Assembly: GCA_012103495.1 (NCBI GenBank)
Contig: WLWR01000076.1
Coordinates: forward strand, 1-7,715
DNA from: Legionellales bacterium
Lineage (GTDB): Bacteria; Pseudomonadota; Gammaproteobacteria; WLWR01
Reading direction: 5' to 3'
DNA: 7,715 nucleotides
Shown: positions 1-7,293 of the stretch, in pieces
How positions within the stretch are numbered: the first letter of the stretch is position 1
Layout of the letters: each line of letters begins with the position of its first letter
The notes under the pieces: model-generated
What the model was told of the DNA's origin: nothing
What the model saw: the letters and a program-made list of their open reading frames with translations, nothing else
Databases searched by the model: none
Position numbers and translations under genes: made by a program

Positions 1-2
1 CA

Positions 3-3000
3 AGTTTGTACACGACAAAAGTGTATTTGCATGAGACAGATGATGTCATGAATTGGACTGATGTCTTGCCAAAAGACCAAATAGACACAATGAAAGCCAT
101 GAACGGTGGAAAAAACCTTGAAGTCGAAGTTTTTCTTAACAACATTAAACGACAAAAAGGGGCAAAACCGACAAGAGGGGCATTGCAGCGGCACATCGAT
201 GCTAAAATAGATGATCTTGCTCTTGCTGGAAAAAAAGAACCAGTCATAGCTTCGATGATCAACAAAGCCGAAAGCGCCATGAAGCTACGGATAAAAAACC
301 GATTCAAGCTTGATGGAGACCCAAGACAAACTCCATTGCCAAAATTATTGGATGATGTTCAGACAGAGACATTCAAAGCAAGACTTTCGAGAATGTTGGT
401 CGATGGTGATTTGACTGAAAAAACATTCAGAGGGTATTTAAAAAGTTACGTCCAAGCATCAAAAAATGCCAAAACAATGGAAAAGTTATCTAAAGAAAAC
501 AAGGTGTTCGCATCGCTGCAAGACGCGGATATTATGGATTTCAATCGTGGTCTGGGGTCGGCCTTGTCAAAGGAGCTCTCAGAGGCTTTGTTGCATTTCA
601 ATCCGTACCCAAACATGGTGTTGGCTTCAAAAAAAGTGTTGGTTCCAATGGGAAAGTTGGGGCGTGCGTCAAAAGCGAACAAGAAATACAACAGTGAATT
701 CAATCGATTGCTCGGCAAAAACTTGGAGTTTTCAAAAGATGGGACAATCGCATATTTGAAAGGTGCGCCATCCAAGGTAAATGAAACCAAGGGCGAATTA
801 GCTCAAATTTACATCGATCAAGTCGGGTATTCGACGATCTTGCGTAGCAATTCGCACAAAAAAGCATTGGAAGAGATACTGCAAAACAACATGTCGCAAC
901 AAACTTTGGTCTGGGCCGAGGACGCAGTAAAAGGGCATTTGGCTATTAAACACCTTGATGGCATGAAAATCTCGCAAGCTGGAAAGGCTTATGCGTCATC
1001 TGCAAAGCCAGAATATTTGCGTGGCCCGATGTGGGAAGAAAAGAAATATGTTCCGAGGGGTACGGCGGGTTTAGTTGTAGGAGCATTAGCAGGGGGTGTT
1101 CCTGGTGCGGCATTAGCGGCATTTATCGAAATAAATCTTAAAGACATCACCCGCGCTGCAATGAGTTTTGACAAAGCTAAAGAATGGATTTCCAGAGGCA
1201 CGTTTGGAAAATGGAAGCCTGATTTGGGTATGCCAAAACTCCAAATATCAGAGAGCATCGAAATTAAAGAAATGATGTCCATGATTGAAAAAAACATACC
1301 AAAAATATGGGATCATTACAAAGCCGACTTGGGTCGCGTAAGCAAACAACTGATCGATGAGGGCCTTGCAACAAAAGAAGATGCAGGCTCTAAAGCGTTT
1401 CAAGTGCTGGTTCGAGATGCATGGAACACGACACGCGCACAGGTTTTGACAAGAGCCGATCAAGTCAGAACCAATAACTTTATTAAAAGCGATGCTGTAC
1501 CCGGCGCAATTGAAGACAGCTCATATTATATGTATGTCAGAGCAATGGAAGGTGACGCATACGCCAATCAAATGAAGGCGTTTTACAGAGATGAAATGAT
1601 TGTCCAGCACTTGGGCGGCATCGACGCTGTTGAAAACATCTTGATTGACAGAGGGATAAAAACCGCTGACTTGTCTCGAGCCGAAATGATCACAATGATT
1701 AAAAACTTTGATTCATTAATTGCAGACATGCCAGACAGTAAAGACATTGCATACTTCGATTTGATGGACCAGGCGTTGAAAAACATGTATGAAGATTATG
1801 TTTTGTATCTGCCAAAAAGCGAAGCATGGGAAGACATTTTAAAAATGTGGTATGGGCCTGAACGGTTCAAATTGATCCAATCCGAAAAAGGGAAAGGGAC
1901 TCGCAATTTTTTAAATCAGATCAAGCGAAAGGGGTATCGAAGCCGGTTGATTGAACGACAAGCGATGACTGGTGAACGTGAGCTGGGCATAACAATGGCC
2001 AGAGCATCTACGGTTAGAGATGTTTCATTGAAAAACATGGTTGACATAACTGATGACATTGATGATTTGCTGGGCGGTGTACGAACAATCCCCGGCTACA
2101 CGCCAACAAAAGAAGTGAGCACAAAATGGTCAAGCTTGATGAAACGCAAAGAACACAAGATACCATTATCAAAAATGCCCGATGAAATACCAGCGTTCAA
2201 TTTACCGGGACTCAGAACGACATGGGGAGCAAAAGCATACGCTATGCCTCTCATGGATTACACGTTGAGAGTTAGACGAAGCGCGTTTATGCGACAGGTT
2301 TTCGATGAGTTTACAGATAGAGGCTCAAGTGATGTGGTTGATCTATTGCCACACCCATCCAGAGTAAACATCGAAGCTGACATGCTTATCGTAAGAAACA
2401 ATTACAAGCGATTTGCCGAACGAATGCAACAAAAGATTGGCATTGTGCTTCCTGATTTCGCAGATGAGTTTGCAGATTTGATGGCAAAGAAACATGAGTC
2501 GATTTTACGCACGGCAACAGCAAGCAAGCGTTTGGATTTAATGCGATGGACAAGTGATCGGTTTGCAATGACAGGTACGACGAACCCGGATTTGGCTACA
2601 AGTATGAACCACATCAGAGATTGGTTTATTGAAGTCGTTGAAACAATGAAAGATGAAGTTGATGTGTTTGGCAAAAAGTTGATAGACGCAATTGACGCAC
2701 AAGACGATGCATGGAAAACACAAAAAATGCAAAAATTAGGGTTAAAACCTAAAGAACCATCTGAAGGCGCCAGCGTAGAATACGTTCGTTATTTGGAAAC
2801 ACACGGTGAAATTCCTGACGCTAAAGAAATCAGAAGAGCGGTTGAAGCTGATTGGCGAAAGTTTGTCAATGGTGTAAAACAAACACCTGACCAAAAAGGG
2901 GTGCGTGGATTTTACCGAGAAATCGAAGACAATATCTTGGGAATCACACCACAAGGGTACACTGTAAAAAATCCAGCCACAGTAACTTTAGTTGGCGAGA

Positions 3001-4739
3001 CCTTCCAGCAAATGAAAAACTTCTTTCGTCAAAACGGTGCTGTAGTGCAAGACGATATTGCTTGGGATTTGATGGAAAACATGCCGATGTTTAGGAGCAT
3101 GAAAAACGATCAGGCCTTGGCATATCAAAAGGATTTAATCGAAGGCGTCGACGCCATGATGGATATGGCGAATTCGTCTCAAATATCTACACAGATCAAC
3201 AATTTAAGAAAATATGACAAGAACATAGGATCGTTTGCAAAAGACATTTTCATGAACATGATCGATTCATCACGCCGAACAATGAGTCAAGGTATGCTTG
3301 GTGGTTGGCCAATGCCTAACATAGCGTACCACTCAATAAACATAATGACGGCACCCCTTATAAAGCTGGCAAGTGTAGGCAGTCAATATGCTTGGGGCAA
3401 TACTTCTTGGCTTTTTCAGCGTATGAAATTGAGTAAGATGTCTCCAAATGATGTGTTGTTTGAAAACAAGATTGGTAAGCAATGGAGAGCAAAAGACGTT
3501 CGTGATTTCATGACAGAGTACGATTTAGGTCACACCAGGTACGAGATAGAGTTTGGTGAACAGCAAGGGTTGGAATTGTTGAGGATGGCCAAGGTTGGTG
3601 CTGATGGCATGCCTGAACACCGCCTTAAAAACACTTTTAAAAAATGGTTGCCTTATAACGAAAACAGTTTCACAAGATTTGCAATCAACACCGACAACTT
3701 TTTTAGAGAGGCTGCGGCCATTGAGGCGCTTAAAAGAGGTCATTCAAAAGCTGAAGCGGCAATGATCGCACGAAAATCGATGCTTGATTATGGTGCTCTT
3801 GGCCCAAAAGAAAGAGCGGTGATGCAGCGTTTCATTGCATTCTGGTCTTGGAATCGCATGATGCAAACGGAAACTTTAAATTGGACTGCGAAATATTTAC
3901 AAGGACGTATGGGTGCAAAAGCTTACGGTGGACTGGTGCGAGCCAACATGCACTATCATCAAAAGTTGGATTCTTGGGCTTATGGTGATGACAAAGCAAA
4001 AAGTCGATTAATCATACCATTCTTGACAAAGCATTTTGATTTTGACGGTCAGGACTTTAGGACGATGGGACCATCGATACCGGCAATCGAAAAAATTGGT
4101 AGCATGGTGGATATTGCATTCGGAATTGTCAGTTTATTTGATAGTGAAAAACAAACGCTTGTAGATGCTATTTCCAATGCTGATTCAACTCCAACGACAC
4201 AGTTTATTGCCAATCTTTTTCGAGCTGATCAGAAGTTTCAAATGGGCAAACAATATCCGATGGTGCCAATAAATTTTGTATTATTGACGAAACAAATCGG
4301 CGGTGAAAATGTTTGGGAATACACTTTGAACAGATACGACATCATTGAAATAAACATGGAACGTCGAAGAAAAGGAAAAACTGTTTTTGGCCCGACTTCA
4401 GAGTCGAATCAATATCATTTCAGCACACAAGAAGGGTACGTTCAATATTTGAAGGACATGTACGTATTGACCTTGGTTGGTTTAGGTCGAGGCATAACAA
4501 GCCAAATACCGGACATTTACGCTGTGGTCGGCTATGGTGAGGGTGATGACACGTACCGGCCTAAAGGACGGCGCACACCAGAGGACAACAGTGGGTTAAG
4601 GATCATGCGAGGGGCTTTGCAGTTAATTCGAGCAGACGCGCCAGTAAAATTGCAAGATCCAGAATTCAAAATCGACATCTTGAAATACTATGCTGGCGAC
4701 AAAGTACGCAAAGCAACTAAAATCATTGGAAAAGAGTAG
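3..4739 (+). CDS. Giant phage virion protein, probably internal/ejected; 5' end outside window
   Basis: The frame is open to the left edge (AGT then TTG at 6), with no visible ribosome site, so the true start probably lies upstream; residues are numbered from the TTG. The visible 1577 residues are mostly helical and charged, rich in Lys, Asp and Met, with no signal peptide. I see no lysozyme/transglycosylase (ES...GLMQ-like) or HExxH protease motif. Residues 352-377 form one hydrophobic glycine-zipper segment. Residues 1099-1115 (GGWPMPNIAYHSIN core) and 1218-1284 (NSFTRFAINTDNFFREA, then LDYGALGPKERAVMQRF and FWSWNR) resemble a recurrent C-terminal region of very large phage virion proteins, related as I recall to the large polyvalent protein-associated domain LPD38. 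Its place directly before fibre genes fits a structural role. An internal protein ejected with the DNA is inference; a tail-associated protein is the alternative. Gene reality is certain; exact role is not. Confidence 0.9.
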   Translation, partial: SLYTTKVYLHETDDVMNWTDVLPKDQIDTMKAMNGGKNLEVEVFLNNIKRQKGAKPTRGALQRHIDAKIDDLALAGKKEPVIASMINKAESAMKLRIKNRFKLDGDPRQTPLPKLLDDVQTETFKARLSRMLVDGDLTEKTFRGYLKSYVQASKNAKTMEKLSKENKVFASLQDADIMDFNRGLGSALSKELSEALLHFNPYPNMVLASKKVLVPMGKLGRASKANKKYNSEFNRLLGKNLEFSKDGTIAYLKGAPSKVNETKGELAQIYIDQVGYSTILRSNSHKKALEEILQNNMSQQTLVWAEDAVKGHLAIKHLDGMKISQAGKAYASSAKPEYLRGPMWEEKKYVPRGTAGLVVGALAGGVPGAALAAFIEINLKDITRAAMSFDKAKEWISRGTFGKWKPDLGMPKLQISESIEIKEMMSMIEKNIPKIWDHYKADLGRVSKQLIDEGLATKEDAGSKAFQVLVRDAWNTTRAQVLTRADQVRTNNFIKSDAVPGAIEDSSYYMYVRAMEGDAYANQMKAFYRDEMIVQHLGGIDAVENILIDRGIKTADLSRAEMITMIKNFDSLIADMPDSKDIAYFDLMDQALKNMYEDYVLYLPKSEAWEDILKMWYGPERFKLIQSEKGKGTRNFLNQIKRKGYRSRLIERQAMTGERELGITMARASTVRDVSLKNMVDITDDIDDLLGGVRTIPGYTPTKEVSTKWSSLMKRKEHKIPLSKMPDEIPAFNLPGLRTTWGAKAYAMPLMDYTLRVRRSAFMRQVFDEFTDRGSSDVVDLLPHPSRVNIEADMLIVRNNYKRFAERMQQKIGIVLPDFADEFADLMAKKHESILRTATASKRLDLMRWTSDRFAMTGTTNPDLATSMNHIRDWFIEVVETMKDEVDVFGKKLIDAIDAQDDAWKTQKMQKLGLKPKEPSEGASVEYVRYLETHGEIPDAKEIRRAVEADWRKFVNGVKQTPDQKGVRGFYREIEDNILGITPQGYTVKNPATVTLVGETFQQMKNFFRQNGAVVQDDIAWDLMENMPMFRSMKNDQALAYQKDLIEGVDAMMDMANSSQISTQINNLRKYDKNIGSFAKDIFMNMIDSSRRTMSQGMLGGWPMPNIAYHSINIMTAPLIKLASVGSQYAWGNTSWLFQRMKLSKMSPNDVLFENKIGKQWRAKDVRDFMTEYDLGHTRYEIEFGEQQGLELLRMAKVGADGMPEHRLKNTFKKWLPYNENSFTRFAINTDNFFREAAAIEALKRGHSKAEAAMIARKSMLDYGALGPKERAVMQRFIAFWSWNRMMQTETLNWTAKYLQGRMGAKAYGGLVRANMHYHQKLDSWAYGDDKAKSRLIIPFLTKHFDFDGQDFRTMGPSIPAIEKIGSMVDIAFGIVSLFDSEKQTLVDAISNADSTPTTQFIANLFRADQKFQMGKQYPMVPINFVLLTKQIGGENVWEYTLNRYDIIEINMERRRKGKTVFGPTSESNQYHFSTQEGYVQYLKDMYVLTLVGLGRGITSQIPDIYAVVGYGEGDDTYRPKGRRTPEDNSGLRIMRGALQLIRADAPVKLQDPEFKIDILKYYAGDKVRKATKIIGKE
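1059..1136 (+). other. Glycine-zipper hydrophobic segment inside the giant virion protein
   Basis: Residues 352-377 of the giant protein are the clearest membrane-compatible stretch in it. Glycines fall at 355, 359, 363 and 367, exactly four apart, followed by Ala371, giving GxxxGxxxGxxxGxxxA. This spacing places all glycines on one helix face and is known from helix-packing and membrane-inserting segments. It is flanked by basic and acidic residues (KKYVPR before, NLKDITR after). Membrane insertion is inference. Confidence 0.6.
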
Positions 4740-4742
4740 GAG
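4738..4742 (+). promoter_or_regulatory. Ribosome binding site overlapping the upstream stop codon
   Basis: AGGAG lies six bases before the ATG at 4749 and shares its first two bases with the TAG stop of the giant virion gene. Ribosomes terminating there are delivered onto the next start, which suggests translational coupling. Confidence 0.75.
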
Positions 4743-4748
4743 AAAACA

Positions 4749-5168
4749 ATGGCAAGAATGGGAAGATTTTATCATCGCGTTGGAAACACCGCGAAAATAA
4801 CGGGAGTCGCTGCGGCTTATAACGCCCTCAAGAGACATGAAGTCACAATGGGATCGTTTCCTGAAGGAGCCCCTTGGAATGGAAGGTTGGGGTCGATCAC
4901 GATTCACTTGTCAGGTGTAGCAGCTACCGATACTTTGTTTTTTAGAATAACGACGGATGCAGCCGGTGATTCAATGATAGTTGGAGAAACCAATGCAGGT
5001 GTGATTGGTGGGACTACAACGGTCGGAATCGCAACACCAACTAAAGCCACAGTGATTGTCAACGCCGACTTTTTGACGGCAAACAAGACCAACGACAAGA
5101 TTTATGTCTGGTACAAAGGCGCTGGAGCTTTTGACGTCGAGGAAGTATCCATAACTTGGGAAGAGTGA
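4749..5168 (+). CDS. Small beta-rich probable virion protein, function unknown
   Basis: This 139-residue protein starts at an ATG with AGGAG at good spacing. It has a short basic N-terminus (MARMGRFYHR) and an Ala-rich piece (residues 16-28). From about residue 44 to the end it shows alternating hydrophobic/polar strands, for example RLGSITIHL, TLFFRITT, ATVIVNADF, KIYVWYKG and a final VSITWEE. There is no cysteine, signal peptide or membrane span. The pattern suggests a compact beta-sandwich, and ending on a strand plus two acidic residues is common in small phage structural proteins. It sits between the giant virion gene and the fibre genes, ten bases after the former and eight before the latter. 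I do not recognise a family; a tail or fibre-base accessory protein, head decoration or adaptor are all possible. The gene itself is well supported by its RBS, length and fit. Confidence 0.85.
   Translation: MARMGRFYHRVGNTAKITGVAAAYNALKRHEVTMGSFPEGAPWNGRLGSITIHLSGVAATDTLFFRITTDAAGDSMIVGETNAGVIGGTTTVGIATPTKATVIVNADFLTANKTNDKIYVWYKGAGAFDVEEVSITWEE
5158..5165 (+). promoter_or_regulatory. Ribosome binding site for the short fibre gene
   Basis: GGGAAGAG lies inside the last codons of the preceding gene, ten bases before the ATG at 5176. A TTG at 5169 is too close to it (three bases) and opens a different frame that ignores the fibre module, so the ATG is preferred. Confidence 0.5.
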
Positions 5169-5175
5169 TTGAAGC

Positions 5176-5685
5176 ATGAGCGACGGCATCGACTTGCAAA
5201 GCGCGAGATTGCTTCGTCGACTTTGGTCGAAAAGCCTCGAAAAGATCACTCAGGCAGATGTAGACTTTTCTGTGTTGGGTGTGGGCACAACTACGCCAGA
5301 ATCCAGTTCCTTGCTGGACTTAGAGTCGACATCGAAGGGTTTCCTTCCGCCACGGATGACACTTGCTCAAAGAAATGCAATAGAATCACCGTCGACTGGG
5401 CTTGTGATTTTCAACGTCACGACCAACACTCTCAACCTATACAATGGATCGGCGTGGCATGAGCTTGCCAGAAAGATCCGTAGAACAAATTTAACAAGCC
5501 AAAACACTGGTTCAAACTCATCTTATACAATGCCTGAAGCTTATTTAACTGGTTCTCTGACCGCCTTTTGGAACGGTTTGCGAATGTTAGATAGCGACAT
5601 AACAGAAAACAATTCAACTACTTTCACCATTTCGGTGACACCGGCAAGCGATGACAGCTTGTTCATTACATACCAAAAAGCCTAA
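5176..5685 (+). CDS. Short tail fibre / adhesin-type protein with 'GFLPPRMT' module
   Basis: The protein has 169 residues. Residues 1-34 form a charged, probably helical N-terminus that may anchor it. Residues 35-96 are the widespread fibre module of the form 'GxGTTxPxxxxLLDLxSTxKGFLPPRMTxxQRxAI' followed by 'GLVIFNxTTNxLxLYNGSAWHEL', known from phage tail fibres and bacterial surface proteins, where it usually leads into or out of a trimeric shaft. Residues 103-169 are a C-terminal beta module (FWNGLRM, then TTFTISVTPASDDSLFITY) with a layout like the end of the next protein. No S74-type intramolecular chaperone follows, although it often accompanies this module. The gene ends in tandem stops TAA TAA (5683-5688). 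A small second fibre, or an adaptor joining the long fibre to the tail, are both plausible; host binding is inferred from family and position. Confidence 0.85.
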   Translation: MSDGIDLQSARLLRRLWSKSLEKITQADVDFSVLGVGTTTPESSSLLDLESTSKGFLPPRMTLAQRNAIESPSTGLVIFNVTTNTLNLYNGSAWHELARKIRRTNLTSQNTGSNSSYTMPEAYLTGSLTAFWNGLRMLDSDITENNSTTFTISVTPASDDSLFITYQKA

Positions 5686-5690
5686 TAAGC

Positions 5691-5695
5691 AGGAG
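5691..5695 (+). promoter_or_regulatory. Ribosome binding site for the long fibre gene
   Basis: AGGAG lies eight bases before the ATG at 5704, in the 15-base gap left after the tandem TAA stops. It is the clearest consensus site in the window, in keeping with high expression of a fibre protein. Confidence 0.75.
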
Positions 5696-5703
5696 CATTA
5701 AAA

Positions 5704-7293
5704 ATGGCCATTCAAATTTCAGGAGCGCAGGTTAAAGCTGCCACAATTACACCATCAAACGTCGACTTGACAACAGCAGCCAACTGGCACTTTGGTGGAA
5801 GTCAAAGCCTTCGGTGGGCTGGTACTCCAAGCGCGGCGACCGATGTCGCAACCAAGGCATACGTTGATTCTTCAGCTCAAGGTCTGGATGTCAAAGACAG
5901 CGTTAAAGCGGCAACGACAGGCAGCATCACTCTGTCGGGGACTCAATCTGTGGATGGCGTCAGCATTTTGGCAAATGACAGAGTTTTGGTCAAGGACCAG
6001 GGGTCAGCGGCTAATGGTATTTACATTGCTTCGGCAGACGGCTGGACAAGAGCTTCGGATTTTGCCGCTGGTAGTGACGAAGCGGGTGCATTTTGCTTTG
6101 TTGAGCAAGGTACTCTTAACAGAGACAATGGGTTTGTCTGCACGAACAACAAGGGAAGCGCAGTAGTTGGAACTGACACTTTGTTGTTCACCCAGTTTTC
6201 AGGCGCTGGACACATCGATGCCGGTGCTGGTTTAACAAAATCTGGAAACACACTTAATGTCCAAGTCGACGCTTCAAGCATTGAGATTGCAAGCGATACT
6301 CTGAGAATCAAAGCCGGTGGAGTCACCAACGCTATGCTCGGTGGCAGCATTGGTCTGGACAAGCTTGTCGCCAGCACGATTTCTGGCAAAGCCTTGGGAA
6401 CCAATCTTGACAATCTTACGGCAGGCAATGGTTTGGCTGGTTCCGCTTACAACGGTTCATCGACACAAGCATTTTCAATCGATTTGGCAACAGGCAGCGG
6501 TTTGTTTGTTAATGCCAGCGGTCTTAAAATTAACGCAGGTGGAATTGCTAAAACCATGATTGCCGCTAATGCTGGAATCGAATATTCGAAGCTGGACTTG
6601 ACCAATTCTGTCGTGGCTGGCGATTTGGCTGGCAGCATTCCAGATTCCAAGCTTTTGCAAATTACTTCTGTTGGCAAAGTGAAGGGTGGGGCCGTCACTT
6701 TGAGCGGATCGACTCTTGAAGCTGATGCAACTGGCTTGAAGGTAAAAGAAATTTCTAACCCACAAATTGCTGTAGGAGCAGCCATCGCATACAGCAAGCT
6801 TGCTTTGGGTAATTCAATCACGAACACGGACTTGGCCGGTAGCATTGCAAACTCAAAGCTTGCAAACAACTCAGTCACAGTTACCGCTGGGAATGGTATT
6901 TCAGGTGGTGGCGCAGTTGCTTTGGGCGCTTCAGTTACGGTTAATGCTGATTGTGACGGAACGAGTATCGATATCGTTGGTGCTAAAATTGCACTTAAAG
7001 ACAGTGGTGTTGGATTCGTTAAGCTTGGTTTTTTACCATACCAAGAAGAAGCTACCGCTTCAAACAATCAAACAACTGTCGATTTGAATCAAACTTTGAC
7101 GTCGGGTTGGGATAAATTTGTTTCAGTCACAAAGAACGGTTTGGCTATGCGAAACTGCACGGCATTGGGTGTGGCTGCTTCGGATAGCGACAGCTATACC
7201 GTGGCACTTAACACTGCCGGAGGAAAAGGCCGTATTACATTTGGTTCAGGATTGTCTGCTGGTGACATTATCGGTGTCAGATACGTAGCCTGA
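5704..7293 (+). CDS. Phage tail fibre protein with repeat shaft and C-terminal beta module
   Basis: This 529-residue protein is rich in Ala, Gly, Ser, Thr and Asn, typical of trimeric fibres. Residues 1-45 are a short N-terminal part, possibly for attachment. ATKAYVD (49-55) is a frequent phage fibre motif. Residues 58-170 match a conserved fibre domain by eye: a 'LDVKDSVKAAT' opening, NDRVLVKDQ (91-99), NGIY (104-107), WTRASDF (114-120), a 'GAFCFVEQGT' strand and a closing TQFSGAG. Residues 174-441 hold four degenerate repeats containing GxGL, LRIK/LKI-GGI and AGSIxxSKL pieces. Residues 444-529 form a beta module (VSVTKNGLAM, RITFGSGLSAGDIIGVRY) resembling the end of the preceding protein. 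There is no visible enzyme motif, so it looks like a receptor-binding fibre rather than a depolymerase. It begins 18 bases after the preceding stop and its own stop precedes a terminator hairpin. Trimer formation and receptor binding are inferred from family. Confidence 0.9.
   Translation: MAIQISGAQVKAATITPSNVDLTTAANWHFGGSQSLRWAGTPSAATDVATKAYVDSSAQGLDVKDSVKAATTGSITLSGTQSVDGVSILANDRVLVKDQGSAANGIYIASADGWTRASDFAAGSDEAGAFCFVEQGTLNRDNGFVCTNNKGSAVVGTDTLLFTQFSGAGHIDAGAGLTKSGNTLNVQVDASSIEIASDTLRIKAGGVTNAMLGGSIGLDKLVASTISGKALGTNLDNLTAGNGLAGSAYNGSSTQAFSIDLATGSGLFVNASGLKINAGGIAKTMIAANAGIEYSKLDLTNSVVAGDLAGSIPDSKLLQITSVGKVKGGAVTLSGSTLEADATGLKVKEISNPQIAVGAAIAYSKLALGNSITNTDLAGSIANSKLANNSVTVTAGNGISGGGAVALGASVTVNADCDGTSIDIVGAKIALKDSGVGFVKLGFLPYQEEATASNNQTTVDLNQTLTSGWDKFVSVTKNGLAMRNCTALGVAASDSDSYTVALNTAGGKGRITFGSGLSAGDIIGVRYVA
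6223..7026 (+). repeat. Degenerate in-frame repeats of the fibre shaft
   Basis: Four related units, roughly at 6223-6423, 6424-6678, 6679-6888 and 6889-7026, share a pattern: GxGL or similar, beta strands, then 'LKI-aGGI..M' and an 'A-I-YSKL' or 'AGSI..SKL' element. The best pair is DLAGSIPDSKL (residues 307-317) against DLAGSIANSKL (376-386). Six Lys-Leu pairs end these elements, and five of them use the identical codons AAG CTT (at 6361, 6649, 6796, 6856, 7021), which points to DNA-level duplication followed by divergence. Confidence 0.65.

Noticed and set aside
1..5. TTG at position 6 as the true start of the giant gene
   Set aside because: The frame continues open to the window edge and no ribosome site can be seen, so a start further upstream is more likely.
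109..117. A AAA AAC slippery heptamer in frame in the giant gene (again near 293)
   Set aside because: Lys-Asn codon pairs in a lysine-rich gene produce it often; I see no stimulating structure, and the alternative frame offers no extended product.
4864..4881. AAGGAG followed by an ATG inside the small beta-rich gene
   Set aside because: The ATG is out of frame with the gene and its frame stops after 13 codons, so an internal start is unlikely to be meaningful.
5169..5462. A + strand frame from TTG at 5169 with several cysteines
   Set aside because: It overlaps the short fibre gene in another frame, its TTG is too close to the ribosome site, and the other frame contains the recognised GFLPPRMT module.
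5624..5643. Two alternative small hairpins (TCACC/GGTGA and CGGTG/CACCG) near the end of the short fibre gene
   Set aside because: Stems are only five bases, lie within coding sequence and have no T-run; likely a by-product of codon choice.
6447..7067. A 206-codon open frame on the - strand opposite the fibre repeats
   Set aside because: Its length follows from the repetitive, Ala/Ser/Gly-rich codons of the + strand gene; the product is low-complexity and lacks a recognisable domain, and the + strand frame is a clear fibre protein.
5482..7290. Diversity-generating retroelement target in the fibre C-termini
   Set aside because: There is no template repeat, no reverse transcriptase and no C-type lectin-like fold or adenine-targeted variable region visible in the window.
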